A DNA stretch of 64,000 nucleotides from Algoriphagus locisalis (GCF_900116615.1 NZ_FPBF01000002.1:372001-436000), one strand, 5' to 3'; numbered from the stretch's first letter, positions 53,451-63,247 are shown. The notes: generated by a model from the sequence alone, not told the origin. A program made the numbers and translations.

Positions 53451-54072
53451 GTTTTAGTCTCTTAAAATTTAACCGAGTTGCGAGGTGAAATCCCTCCATT
53501 TTGGATGATTCTGCTAGGAATCTCTAAAAGGGCAAGTGCGTGTTTGGGAGAAAAATTCGTCAGAATTTGTGTCACAAATACACAACTTGCAAGGCACACG
53601 CAAAGGATGCTATACCCCCTCATTTCTACAAAAAACCGTTCACTATTCAACGGTTCAAAAGCTGTCACCGTATCGCAAAACCATAAAAGTTTAAAATTAA
53701 ATTCTAACTCTTAACCTTGAAGACTAGAAGATTTGCTCTTACTTCATGATATATCTAGATATTCCTATATCTGGATATATATCTGTATATACGCATATAC
53801 CAAATCCCAGAAATACAGTAGAACAGTTTTGAAATACACTTATAAGCATATATTTGTCAAATAATGCCATTTAGAAAACTGGCGGGAAGGAAGAAAACCT
53901 GTTCTTTTCTCCAATTTCAAATGGATTCTGATCATGATAAATCACAGAAATTGGATAATTTGTAGATGCAGACTTGACTATTCCGTGTGAATATATCTAC
54001 ATATACAAATATATGGTTTTGCGATATTTTTGAAAATTATATAGCTTTAAAAAAAGTGAAAACTGACTACTA
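53451..54072. other. 620-bp AT-rich non-coding region with palindromes
   Basis: No gene. It separates the minus-strand acetyltransferase and the plus-strand XRE gene. AACCGTT (53634-53640) pairs with AACGGTT (53649-53655). A cluster of AT-rich near-palindromes lies at 53755-53801, including TATATACGCATATA (53786-53799), and another at 53990-54015. TATTTTTG at 54025-54032 resembles a -7 element for the XRE gene. Confidence 0.5.
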
Positions 54073-54459
54073 GTGACTGAAAATCAGCGATTAAAAATCA
54101 TCCGGAAATTTTTAGGTATGACCCAAGTGGATTTTGGGACATCCATAGGATTGACACAGGCTGGATATTCAGATATAGAAAGAGGCAAGAACAATGTCTC
54201 CGGCAAAATAAAAATCATGCTGAAGCAGGTGCACCAGGTGAACTTGGCCTGGCTGGAAAGCGGTGAAGGAGAAATGATAGACACCATCATCCCAAATGAG
54301 AAATGGAGTCCAGAAAGATTTGCTGATGACCAAAAACAGATCGAAAACCTAAAATTAGAAATCGACCGACTCAACGCTGAAAACAAGCTTTACCGTGACC
54401 TCCTAGATTCAAAACTCAAGATGATAGCTACGCTTGAGGAAAGGTTTGGAAAGGGATAA
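54073..54459 (+). CDS. XRE-family regulator with C-terminal coiled coil
   Basis: 128 residues starting at GTG 54073. HTH: LKIIRKFLGMTQVDFGTSIGLTQAGYSDIERGKNNVS (in pieces), residues 7-45. The C-terminal third (QKQIENLKLEIDRLNAENKLYRDLL) is a coiled coil for oligomerisation. Divergent from the mob/LuxR block and preceded by palindromic AT-rich DNA, so it may regulate itself and the mob region. Confidence 0.85.
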   Translation: MTENQRLKIIRKFLGMTQVDFGTSIGLTQAGYSDIERGKNNVSGKIKIMLKQVHQVNLAWLESGEGEMIDTIIPNEKWSPERFADDQKQIENLKLEIDRLNAENKLYRDLLDSKLKMIATLEERFGKG

Positions 54460-54599
54460 CTGGATCAGTATTTAAGATAACGTCTCGGTTAAGAAAAGTA
54501 GGGCTTTAGAAGCAATAAACTGTCCACCGAAACCAAAGTTGGTTAAATGAACAACCCTTTCTGAAAGTCATGTTACATTGGTAGCAACTGGCTTTTCTT

Positions 54600-56252
54600 T
54601 TAATATGCTAATTCCCATACTCTCCGTAATGTTTCAAAGACGATTGGCATCTCATTTTCAAATTGGGCTTGACTTATGTTATCTCCAACATGTTTAGCGA
54701 GTTGTCTTTTTTTCTTTCCCGTAAAAGTCTTTTTATCTGTTTCATTAACTGCATCAAGTTCAGCTTGTGTTTTTTTCCAATTACCGTATGTAGCATCTAC
54801 TTGGTTGGGATAATATTGTTCTAAATCTCTATGTGGAATCTGGAAAAATTGATTGTTGCGGTTTAATTCAGGGTTTCGTTGTAAAAAGTCTGTTACACCA
54901 CCTTGAGTTTGAGCACTAGGTGTGTCAATTAATATAACCTGCTTGGTATTGTAAATGCTTGTATTTAGCGGTGTAAAAGCTTTTTCGATAGCATTAATTG
55001 TTCTTTCAGCTTGGTCAATATCACCGTTTGCTTTGATTATTTGAATTTTAGGTCTGTCTGAATAAAATCTTCGTATAACTCTTGTTAAGAATTCAAACTC
55101 ACTTAATCCTTCCACAATTAAAAAGTTCCTTGGAAGTAATAAATCTGAAGGACTACCCCCGAGTAGTTCAAATACTATATATGGTTTAGATAGGTCGTCT
55201 GTTGGCTCTATTTCTGTCGCCCCTTCATTTTTCTCAGCTTTAAATATTTTTTGATTGGGATAATTATCCGCTACAAAAACTGACGAATGGGTATTGATAA
55301 AAACTTGGTCTGTCGATTCAGAAAGCTCGTGAAGAACGTTCTTTAAATTTCTTTGTGCTGTTGGGTGCAAGTGCAATTCCGCTTCGTCAATGAAAAATAG
55401 GAATGACTTTCCTTCATCTTCGCTCTCTTTTCGGAACTCTGCAAATGTTTGAATAATTGCGAGCATTAAAGCTCTTTGCATTCCATCTCCTTTTTCTTCT
55501 GCGGATGTTTCGATACCATCGTCAACAGTAGTTTCGAAGTTTTTTAGAAGATCATCAAAAACTGGTGCTGTAACTTCAAAATTCACTTTACTGGTATCTG
55601 GAAATTGCTTTTCTAAATTGACTTTAACTTTTCCACCTATTAAATCAAATTGAGTTTTTATTTCTGAATCATCTCCTTCAAATAATTCTTTGAATTTATT
55701 TTGAAAATCTTGGTATTGTTGATTGGATTCCAGAATTGCAGATAAAACACCCGAAAGCATTATACCTATTGGTGTAGTCTTGCCATATTTTGCAACTGAA
55801 TCATAATATTGTTTGGTATTGATATACTCGAATTTTGGTAAAAAATCATTTAGCGCTGCATCAAACCCGGTTCCTGGATTTACTTCTGCTCCGTTAACAA
55901 ATACTTTTCTTTTATTAGGAGTTGTGCTGTTGCGAGAAATTGTAACAAAATCCGATTCTCCCAAGACATTAAGTATTTTGGTTTTGTTTCCTTCGTGTCT
56001 CATTTTGTCCGCTCCATTCTGTGCTCCTGAAAATTCTATCTCAACCAAAATTTCAAGGTCAGACTGCCGCTTAAACTTTAAATCATTAGAAAGTCCGCCA
56101 CGACCTGCTCCATTAAAAAAGAATTCAACAGCTTCAAAGAAATTAGTTTTTCCACAGTTGTTTTGGCCAACGACAATATTGAAATTATCCGTTTTGAACT
56201 CAGTCGATTTAATTGACCTAAAATTTTCAATTTTTATTTTGGATATTTTCAT
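54600..56252 (-). CDS. OLD-family ATP-dependent endonuclease-like protein
   Basis: 550 residues from ATG 56252, where MKISKIKIENFRSIKSTEF begins the ABC/RecF-type ATPase; the upstream open part is GC-rich non-coding DNA. Walker A GQNNCGKTN, Walker B FLFFIDEAELHLHP, and VFINTHSSVF as the H-loop. The Toprim part has FLIVEGLSEFEFL (Glu) but then VILIDTPSAQ where D-x-D is usual, so nuclease activity is uncertain. OLD proteins act in phage exclusion and defence. Located next to Hachiman. Confidence 0.85.
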   Translation of the reverse strand: MKISKIKIENFRSIKSTEFKTDNFNIVVGQNNCGKTNFFEAVEFFFNGAGRGGLSNDLKFKRQSDLEILVEIEFSGAQNGADKMRHEGNKTKILNVLGESDFVTISRNSTTPNKRKVFVNGAEVNPGTGFDAALNDFLPKFEYINTKQYYDSVAKYGKTTPIGIMLSGVLSAILESNQQYQDFQNKFKELFEGDDSEIKTQFDLIGGKVKVNLEKQFPDTSKVNFEVTAPVFDDLLKNFETTVDDGIETSAEEKGDGMQRALMLAIIQTFAEFRKESEDEGKSFLFFIDEAELHLHPTAQRNLKNVLHELSESTDQVFINTHSSVFVADNYPNQKIFKAEKNEGATEIEPTDDLSKPYIVFELLGGSPSDLLLPRNFLIVEGLSEFEFLTRVIRRFYSDRPKIQIIKANGDIDQAERTINAIEKAFTPLNTSIYNTKQVILIDTPSAQTQGGVTDFLQRNPELNRNNQFFQIPHRDLEQYYPNQVDATYGNWKKTQAELDAVNETDKKTFTGKKKRQLAKHVGDNISQAQFENEMPIVFETLRRVWELAY

Positions 56253-56445
56253 TTGTTCGTTTTTTTTAATTTGTTGCCGGCGGTTTGTGTATGGTGCGTA
56301 TCCCGCAGGGTATGCACACCTTGTTGTGTTTTCGTGCTTTATTTTTTCATTTCTATCCTTTGGCTTAGACATACTCTTTGACAATCTTTCGCTTGTGCGC
56401 CTGCCTTCAGCGAATTGGCAATGTGTATGGATTTTAGTATCTGGC
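56253..56445. other. GC-richer non-coding stretch with imperfect hairpin
   Basis: Between hamB and the OLD gene. GGTGCGTATCCC (56293-56304) and GGGTATGCACACC (56308-56320) form an imperfect hairpin with a 3-nt loop. No gene of its own is credible. Confidence 0.4.
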
Positions 56446-59400
56446 TCATTCCTTAAATGTTAAATATGGATTTAGATTAGTCATTTTCCATACCTCATCT
56501 TCTTCGTCAAAATCAAAATAAACTCCAATCGTATCATTAACTGAGGAGAAATCGATATCCGATTCGCTAACATCTTCAATTATTTTAAAGTCAAGGCTTA
56601 TTAAATATTGTTTACCATTAATTATTTTGGCAACTAGCCTCTTAGTATAATTATGCTGGTCACCAAATGTAAAATTGGATATTGGTTTTAAAACGGTTGT
56701 TTCTCTCTTAGAGAATTTAGATAATAATACCAGCCATTGGTGAGCTTCTGGGGATAATGAAGGTTGATATTCTTCAATATTTTTAATTAAATCATTCTTG
56801 TAGAATTTGATGCTTTTATCCCATAATTCTTCATCATACAACCCACTAATTTCATAAGCGGAGGATCTTGATCTAACGCCTGATTGATAAATCTTCACAC
56901 TTACTAAATTTGGTAAACCAAGTTCAGCTAAAATGGATAATTCCTCTATAGTTTCTGCCTCTTCAACAAGCTCTCTGTTCTTCAATTTTTTTGAGATACC
57001 ATTTAAAACCCAGGGAAGACTATAAGAATAATATTTTGTAACAATACTTGTTGCATGGTCTAGTGAAGCAATTTCTGCCAAAGGAATTGCCTTTAACCAT
57101 CTTTCTCTTATTTCAGCTCGATTTGTACTTTCAATCAATTCATTAGACAAAACATTGATTTCATTGATTTCGTCTTCAATATCTTTTAGTAGCTTAATTT
57201 TTGTGTCAATGTTTATTTCATTTGATAGATATTCTCGAATAATATATATCAACAAGTCTAATTTATCCTCAATTTGAAGGTCGCTATTTAGTGGTATTCC
57301 AGATTTGATTATTGAATTCCATTTTTCCCTGTCATCACCTACTTTGGTAATAATTCCCTTTGTTCTGGCTTTTAAAAATTGAATTACTTCATTACCAGTA
57401 ATTCCCTCAGTTTGTTCGGCTTGAATAAAAGCCAATGAACTTCTAAAATAGTCATCAGTCCAGTCGAAGTTATTATCGGTACTGTTTATATTGTGTAAAG
57501 AGAGCAATCCATCATCAATCCAATCCAGAGCATTATTTATTGCTTCAGTATTTTCATGAATTTCCGATATTCTATTATCTGCTATCAGTTCAATTAGATT
57601 TTCGAACGAAATATCATTAGAGGTTGCAACCGATTTCAAAATTTTAATTAACTCCAAGCAGCCACTTTGAGCCTTGTCAATTTTTGCTTTATCAAAGTAA
57701 CTAGATATCAAATTTAGTTCTTTTGAAATTGTTCTATTCGTTTTACCTACTGTATCTAGAGTTACCAAAATTTTGCCTTCGTGATCTATAAATGCTCGAC
57801 CTGCCCTGCCAGCAATGTTCCAAAAATCTCTTGATGTAATAAGGTCACCTGCTTGATATAAAGTTGAAAATATTACTGTTGAAATGCCCAAATTAACACC
57901 TTGACCCAAAGTGGATGTAGCAATTATAACTCTAGGTTTTTCTCTACTCATTAGTCGCTCAAGTGGCAATCTAACATCAGACAAAAGATCACTGTTATGA
58001 CATAGGATGCCTTTTCTTGCAAAATACAGCCATTCAGATTCTTCTCCATAAGACTCAATACATGCCAATTCAAATGCTTTCCAATCATTATGATTTTTAA
58101 AAATAAATTCACTTTCATCTGAAAGGCATTTGTCATATTCTCTTGCCATTACAAAAACAGATGCTTTCAACCCAACAAAAATTAAGACAGGCCCGAAGGT
58201 TCTTAGCTTATAAGCTGTGCTTGCTATAGCTTGATTTTTGTTTTCAGGAAAAAACCTTACTTTTCTCTGCCTTGGTTTTAAAGGTTGCTCTTCACTTATT
58301 ACAAATCTTGGGTTAAAAGAATTTCTCTCTGTATCCGTACTTCTCCAATTAAGATCAACTGAGCTACCATTCCACTGAAGAATACCTAGCCTCTCATCTG
58401 AGGGTCTCCAATTTTCTCTAAATACGCTGTCGTGTGAGTTGGTGAGCCATTCTGCTAAATCTTCAGCATTTGGTAAAACTGCTGATAATATTAAGAACCG
58501 TCCATTATTTTGTTTAATAAAATATCTTAGTTCTTCGTAGAAAATCTCATTTACAATTAGTCTTTTATCAGCCCCTAATAAATGACCTTCATCAATAACC
58601 ACAAGCTTTATTTGATTCAGGATTTCATTATTTCCTCTCAGCATTGCTTTTGCTTTTTCAGGAGTTGCTATAATTACATCAGATTCATCTATTAATTTCT
58701 CATCTAGTTTGCTGAATAAGCTGCCACCATATAAATGCGATACGGAAACTCCGATATTATGAAATATTTCGTCCAAAGAGTTTTCAATTTCGTAAGCCAA
58801 TGACTTAAAAGGAGCAATATATAAGACTTTGCCTTCTTCGTTTTTTGTAATACAGTCTAATATGGCAATTTCTGCAATTCTTGTCTTTCCACTACTTGTG
58901 GGAATACTTACTACACACCCTGTGTTTTCCTCATTTAGTACTTTTGGTAATGACTTGCGTTGAGTAATGAATAACTCATAAATTCCCCCGTACTTTTTGT
59001 ATGTTAATGACTGAATGTAATCACGAGCAAGTCCAGAACTTATCTCAAAATGTCTTTCAAGTGAGTTCCATAAAGAGGCTTCTGAAATACCATCTGTTAT
59101 TATTATCAATAACCTAATAATCCACCAAACATCTGGTTCGTTTTTGATTTCAGCTATCTCTTTTAAAGTTGTAAGGTTTGATTTAGCCAATTCCAAAAGA
59201 CGTTTATCGCCTGTATAGAAGTATTTGATAAAATTGTTTAGGGATTTTGAAATAGTTATTTCATAGATGTATTTACTAGACTCTAATTCATTTTCATTTT
59301 GAGATAAATTCTCATCCAAATAATTTTCATCAACCATCATGTTATTAATTATTTCTATGATTTGATGATAATTACGTGCGAGAAATAAAGAAACTATTTT

Positions 59401-59802
59401 TGAAATAATAGTGTCATTTTCAACCTTCTTAATAAGAATGAATGCTTTGGAATATTGAAAACAGACGTAATAAGATAGAGCAGAAATAAGCCCATAGTAA
59501 TTACCTAATTTGGTTCTTACTTCTGGTGAACCGTGAACATTTTCTAATATGGAGGCTCCTTTTTCTAAAGGGTAAAGACCATCTTTTAAATTCTCTTTTT
59601 CAATAAATCTACAACCAATATTTAAATAGTGGAATGCTAAAAGATTTAATTTATCATCTTTAATGGTGTATTTTGGGAAATTCTCAACCTTTTCCGAAGT
59701 GTTGTATAAGATATATCTTGCGTTCGCTTGAGCAATTAAATTTTGAAGTGTTGAATCTTTTTCAATCCTATCTAATTTTTTTTGAATTTGATCAATCGTC
59801 AT
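56446..59802 (-). CDS. hamB: Hachiman helicase HamB
   Basis: 1118 residues. An N-terminal helical region (1-250) precedes an SF2 helicase: Walker A IPTSSGKT (301-308), VVIDEGHLL with DEGH (404-407), LILSAVLPNAEDLAEWL as motif III, then TSTLGQGVNLGI and NIAGRAGRA as motifs V and VI. It starts inside the hamA stop (ATGA overlap). In Hachiman, HamB is the helicase that surveys DNA and holds HamA inactive until phage invasion. Assignment rests on the pair and the helicase type. Confidence 0.85.
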   Translation of the reverse strand: MTIDQIQKKLDRIEKDSTLQNLIAQANARYILYNTSEKVENFPKYTIKDDKLNLLAFHYLNIGCRFIEKENLKDGLYPLEKGASILENVHGSPEVRTKLGNYYGLISALSYYVCFQYSKAFILIKKVENDTIISKIVSLFLARNYHQIIEIINNMMVDENYLDENLSQNENELESSKYIYEITISKSLNNFIKYFYTGDKRLLELAKSNLTTLKEIAEIKNEPDVWWIIRLLIIITDGISEASLWNSLERHFEISSGLARDYIQSLTYKKYGGIYELFITQRKSLPKVLNEENTGCVVSIPTSSGKTRIAEIAILDCITKNEEGKVLYIAPFKSLAYEIENSLDEIFHNIGVSVSHLYGGSLFSKLDEKLIDESDVIIATPEKAKAMLRGNNEILNQIKLVVIDEGHLLGADKRLIVNEIFYEELRYFIKQNNGRFLILSAVLPNAEDLAEWLTNSHDSVFRENWRPSDERLGILQWNGSSVDLNWRSTDTERNSFNPRFVISEEQPLKPRQRKVRFFPENKNQAIASTAYKLRTFGPVLIFVGLKASVFVMAREYDKCLSDESEFIFKNHNDWKAFELACIESYGEESEWLYFARKGILCHNSDLLSDVRLPLERLMSREKPRVIIATSTLGQGVNLGISTVIFSTLYQAGDLITSRDFWNIAGRAGRAFIDHEGKILVTLDTVGKTNRTISKELNLISSYFDKAKIDKAQSGCLELIKILKSVATSNDISFENLIELIADNRISEIHENTEAINNALDWIDDGLLSLHNINSTDNNFDWTDDYFRSSLAFIQAEQTEGITGNEVIQFLKARTKGIITKVGDDREKWNSIIKSGIPLNSDLQIEDKLDLLIYIIREYLSNEINIDTKIKLLKDIEDEINEINVLSNELIESTNRAEIRERWLKAIPLAEIASLDHATSIVTKYYSYSLPWVLNGISKKLKNRELVEEAETIEELSILAELGLPNLVSVKIYQSGVRSRSSAYEISGLYDEELWDKSIKFYKNDLIKNIEEYQPSLSPEAHQWLVLLSKFSKRETTVLKPISNFTFGDQHNYTKRLVAKIINGKQYLISLDFKIIEDVSESDIDFSSVNDTIGVYFDFDEEDEVWKMTNLNPYLTFKE

Positions 59803-60629
59803 AATGCTGAAGGATTAGCAATTAGTTGGTTTGCCTTCTCAAAAACCAGATTTATAAAGTTTTCAGGATTTTTAATACCAATTGAAATAAAAATTAATTC
59901 AGGATTATCATTATTTAAATTGCTCTCTACGAACCTAGAAGTATCCTTATTACTAAATAAAAGTCCTGTGTAAATTAATTGTCCCTTGTCTTTTATATCT
60001 TGTACAATAAAATCATCAAGTTTTAAGGCTAGTTCAACATCACTCTTAGCAATTTCTTCAACTAAGAAAGAATATGAAAGAGGCATTTTCTCTTTTTCTA
60101 ATGAAGCAGAAACATCATTAACGACCTGTCTTGAAGGTTTTTTTCTAAATTTTGATTCTCCTAGATAAATTTTCAAATCATTGCCACCTTCAGATTCAAA
60201 TAAGTCAACCATCAAAGTGTCATCACCTTTAATAGCTTGATCCACATTAGGATTATACTTTAGTTTAAAAACTTTAATTAGTTCACGATTTAACGTGCTT
60301 TGGATATATTCAGTTAGTAGTATTTCTGTTGCGTTTCCTTTCTTTACCTTATCTACTATTGGCAGTTTTCTATATTGTTCTGCATATTTTTCAAAACCTA
60401 ACTCTTTGTATTTTTTCTTGAGTTGTTCTAACCGAAATGTTGAATAATGATGTTTTACTAATGTATTTGCCATCCATAAAATTAAATCTTCATTTTCTTC
60501 TTCATTTTTCTCGGTTAATTCTCTATGGCATTTGGTTGCCGTAGCAGGTATATCATTTGCATCCAACCAAGATCCAAAAGGGTGGTCTTCTTTCGGATGG
60601 TTTCCTATTAGTTCTATCTGTTTAGTCAT
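59799..60629 (-). CDS. hamA: Hachiman nuclease HamA (DUF1837)
   Basis: 276 residues. GNATEILLTEYIQ (98-110), LKYNPNVDQAIKGDDTLMVDLFE (123-145, in pieces) and YLGESKFRKKPSRQVVND give the DUF1837 layout: acidic residues Asp136/137 and Asp142, then Glu158-x-Lys160 as a PD-(D/E)xK-type core. HamA is the effector nuclease, released by HamB to degrade DNA. The ATG is 11 bp after a GCTAGGT attC-like end. Confidence 0.87.
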   Translation of the reverse strand: MTKQIELIGNHPKEDHPFGSWLDANDIPATATKCHRELTEKNEEENEDLILWMANTLVKHHYSTFRLEQLKKKYKELGFEKYAEQYRKLPIVDKVKKGNATEILLTEYIQSTLNRELIKVFKLKYNPNVDQAIKGDDTLMVDLFESEGGNDLKIYLGESKFRKKPSRQVVNDVSASLEKEKMPLSYSFLVEEIAKSDVELALKLDDFIVQDIKDKGQLIYTGLLFSNKDTSRFVESNLNNDNPELIFISIGIKNPENFINLVFEKANQLIANPSAL

Positions 60630-60640
60630 TTTATTATTTT

Positions 60641-60797
60641 ACCTAGCGTTTGCTAAAAAATAGCTCTTTTAGTTTTCAGGACCTGACATTGTATTTGGCA
60701 AAAAACCATAGGTGCTATTTGTGTTGGGGCTCTTTTTCGCATGAAACACAAAGGTTTGGCTAAACTGCGTTTTAATGCTGTTTAGGTTTTGTTAGGC
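60641..60797 (-). repeat. attC-like cassette junction between the HEPN-like and hamA genes
   Basis: On the minus strand: GCCTAAC (60797-60791), which fits R-Y-Y-Y-A-A-C and contains the stop codon of the upstream gene. A structured stretch follows (CTAAAC paired with GTTTAG), then GCTAGGT (60647-60641), one base off G-T-T-R-R-R-Y. GTTAGGT (61811-61805) precedes the upstream gene as well. No integron integrase is visible. Confidence 0.4.
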
Positions 60798-61790
60798 ACT
60801 TTTTATTTTTCTTTCAAATTTCTCTAATAGATGCTTGTCATTCACTTGAGCATGTAGAAGTTTTAAAGCTTCATCCGTTGGCTCTGCAAGTGGGTGCTGA
60901 CCATTTCCATAAATCCCAATACTTTTCTCAAATTGCTCATCTTCAATGTCTCTCATAATGAGTCTCACCTTTTCACAAGCAGATTCGTATCTATATGCAA
61001 TTTCAAAAAGTTGGTTCGTCTTAAATTCAGAGATTATATATCTATGAACCATTTTGTTCCTTTCAAGATATAGAGACTCGAGTTCTTTGAAAATTTCGTC
61101 ATTTAATATTCTCCTCTCCTTTGCCAACGAATAGACTTTTCTTTCCATTATTGGTCTGTCCGTTGGAGATTGATAAAAGTATTTAATGTCCATTTCATCC
61201 GTAGAATCATCCAACTGTTCTCTCATAACTATTGAAAGTCTCAGATAAGCATCTATCTGGTTGGCAACTACAATTGAAAATTCAATCATAGATTCGTTTT
61301 CTAGTGCGGTATTTTTTATGTCGAATGAGGCAGCTAAAGAAGCCATGAATTTTTCATACTTATCAAGGTCAAATGCCAATTTTCTCTTATCTGGACTTAA
61401 AAGTTGAATGGTTGATAAAGCATTTTTGACTCTTTCAAGTTCTTTGAGAATTTCTTTATCAAATTCCTTGGCAGAATCGTAGATATACTTTGCCATCAAT
61501 GTATGGTCTTCTACGGTTGCTCCCCAGATGCGCATATTAAATCCATCATCGTCCATTCTGAACTCCTTAAAATCGAGTTCTGATGTGTTGTATTTTTGAA
61601 TTTCGACATTCGGGTTTAAGGGCTTTTCCTCTTTGGAATAACAACTGATTTGAAATGACCAATCAGGGTTATTATATGGCTGAAAACTAAATGGTGATTT
61701 TTCTTCATAGCCAGCTCCAACGTTGGCATATCTCCATTCTGTTGGTACTTTTATTACAAACTTACCTGAAGGCTCTGTAAACCATTTCAT
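60792..61790 (-). CDS. HEPN-like protein of unknown function next to Hachiman
   Basis: 332 residues. The N-terminal ~100 are beta-rich (KFVIKVPTEWRYANVG, WSFQISCYSKEE), with no recognised family. The C-terminal half is helical with R244-N-K-M-V-H249, an R-x4-H motif preceded by SLYLE, as in HEPN-type RNases or HEPN-like helical domains. The stop codon is embedded in a GCCTAAC attC-like end and the ATG lies 14 bp after GTTAGGT, so it looks like a gene cassette. It may belong functionally with hamA/hamB or be independent. Confidence 0.6.
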   Translation of the reverse strand: MKWFTEPSGKFVIKVPTEWRYANVGAGYEEKSPFSFQPYNNPDWSFQISCYSKEEKPLNPNVEIQKYNTSELDFKEFRMDDDGFNMRIWGATVEDHTLMAKYIYDSAKEFDKEILKELERVKNALSTIQLLSPDKRKLAFDLDKYEKFMASLAASFDIKNTALENESMIEFSIVVANQIDAYLRLSIVMREQLDDSTDEMDIKYFYQSPTDRPIMERKVYSLAKERRILNDEIFKELESLYLERNKMVHRYIISEFKTNQLFEIAYRYESACEKVRLIMRDIEDEQFEKSIGIYGNGQHPLAEPTDEALKLLHAQVNDKHLLEKFERKIKSA

Positions 61791-62034
61791 ATTATTCTAA
61801 TTGTACCTAACGATTGTATTTCCCCAATTAGGGTAGATATCCTTAAGTAATTGGTGATATTCCCCATTTATTTGACATTCATACTTATCTCATTTCTGCC
61901 TTAAAAAGACATTTTAGATAAATGGCACCGTCAAGAAAAGGATTAATCCAAACAAAAAAAATACCCTGTACAGGGTAATTTTATGTATAAAACCCGGAAA
62001 ATTGGATGTTTCGCTTCTTTAAATGCCACTGATT
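61791..62034. other. Non-coding stretch before the cassette region
   Basis: Holds the attC-like GTTAGGT end (minus, 61811-61805) and the terminator at 61954-61978; no gene seen. Confidence 0.5.
61954..61978 (-). terminator. Rho-independent terminator after the primase-like gene
   Basis: TACCCT-GTAC-AGGGTA (61962-61977), a perfect 16-bp palindrome, with a T8 tract on the minus strand. It lies 57 bp beyond the stop of the primase-like gene. Confidence 0.8.
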
Positions 62035-63048
62035 TTATATGATACTACCCTTTAAAAAATCATTCAAATCCTCAAACCCCTTATATCGATACCTTTGATC
62101 GGTGACTTCTGTTTGAAATCTCCATATTCCTTCAACATCTCTTGAGCTGATTTTAAGAGTTGATATCAGCTTTTCAAATTTATTTCGGCTACCTTTTAGC
62201 ATCTTCAAGTCCCAATCAGTAGAAATAGAATTCCTTCGACAATAATGATACAGTTGGGCAGCTTTCATAAAAAAGTTCGTGTACTTTTCACCGGTGGCAT
62301 CGTCATCCAAGTAAAGGTCCACCACTTCACACTCTACCAAAACATCCAGGATCAGACTTAATTTCAAATTGGCAGTACTGTTTAAAATAATAGCTTTGAA
62401 ATCAGTTGCTCCAGACAACTTCAGATAACTCAGAAAGTCAAACCAGCCTTCGAAGATTTTTATCCTATTAGGAGTTCCAAGGATTTGTATAGAAATACCT
62501 CCTCCTAGAATATTCACTTTGAAAATGGAAGATCTAAGCACCCATCCACCAGATTCATTGGGAAAACCAACAGCGAAGTACTTCCTCCCTTTATTTCCCC
62601 AATGTACTTCCTTAGCGAAATCCGAAATCTCATTAGGCTCTAGCCCCCTGGTTCGTATATAATTCACCAAAGCCGGATGAGAAACCCTCTTTACACTTTC
62701 AATCTTAATCTTCGGTGCGGCCTTTGGCTTATTCGTTGGTATCACGGTTCTCTCTGTTGGAAAATCAGAAAGTTGCTCAACTGACTGGGCAAAGGTTTTA
62801 TTTTCGAAAACCTGGACAGCTTCTAAAACATCCCCTCCTCTTCCTGCAGCATGGTCATACCACACATTGGTTCTATGATCCACTGCGATGGAACCAGTCC
62901 GCTGTGAGAGAAACCCAAAGAAATGCTCCTTCCCTTGCATACCTTCATATTTCAGTGCTCCAACACTCACTAAGCCCTGGAAATAATCTATTATAGAGAA
63001 GTCCCTTTTGATTCGACTCGCTTCATGTTTTAAATCAGTATAATTCAT
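62035..63048 (-). CDS. Primase-like protein (degenerate CHC2 zinc-finger plus Toprim)
   Basis: 337 residues. The N-terminus resembles the CHC2 primase zinc-binding domain (IIDYFQGLV, DHAAGRGGDVLEAVQVFE), but the zinc-binding Cys residues are absent. A Toprim domain follows: KIFEGWFDFLSYL gives E-G-x2-D, and VDLYLDDDATGEK gives the D-x-D. Proteins of this type in Bacteroidota mobile elements support replication of the transferred strand. It lies 199 bp downstream of the RepA-like ATPase gene, with an iteron-like array between. Confidence 0.85.
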   Translation of the reverse strand: MNYTDLKHEASRIKRDFSIIDYFQGLVSVGALKYEGMQGKEHFFGFLSQRTGSIAVDHRTNVWYDHAAGRGGDVLEAVQVFENKTFAQSVEQLSDFPTERTVIPTNKPKAAPKIKIESVKRVSHPALVNYIRTRGLEPNEISDFAKEVHWGNKGRKYFAVGFPNESGGWVLRSSIFKVNILGGGISIQILGTPNRIKIFEGWFDFLSYLKLSGATDFKAIILNSTANLKLSLILDVLVECEVVDLYLDDDATGEKYTNFFMKAAQLYHYCRRNSISTDWDLKMLKGSRNKFEKLISTLKISSRDVEGIWRFQTEVTDQRYRYKGFEDLNDFLKGSII

Positions 63049-63192
63049 GGTTGGTTTTGTGTTAAAGTGTTTTCACTAATTAAAAAAGACAGTTGATTTA
63101 CAGCCACTTGAAATCAGTAGCTATTTTTCTCTTTTGCTGACATTTGATAGAAATACATCAAAAAGAAAAAGAAGGGTAAGAGGTATAAAAAT

Positions 63193-63232
63193 TCGTACGG
63201 TTCGTACACCTCGTACCCCTCGTACAGTACGA
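63193..63232. repeat. Iteron-like array: TCGTAC four times at 9-bp period
   Basis: TCGTAC occurs at 63193, 63202, 63211 and 63220 with exact 9-bp spacing. The last copy forms the perfect palindrome TCGTAC-A-GTACGA (63220-63232). It lies between the RepA-like and primase-like genes, where a replication origin or RepA binding site would be expected. Confidence 0.6.
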
Positions 63233-63247
63233 TTCGTTCGAATCTGA

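Noticed and set aside
54470..54599. Possible attC-like site between the XRE and OLD genes
   Set aside because: GTTATCT does not fit G-T-T-R-R-R-Y and no partner end was found.
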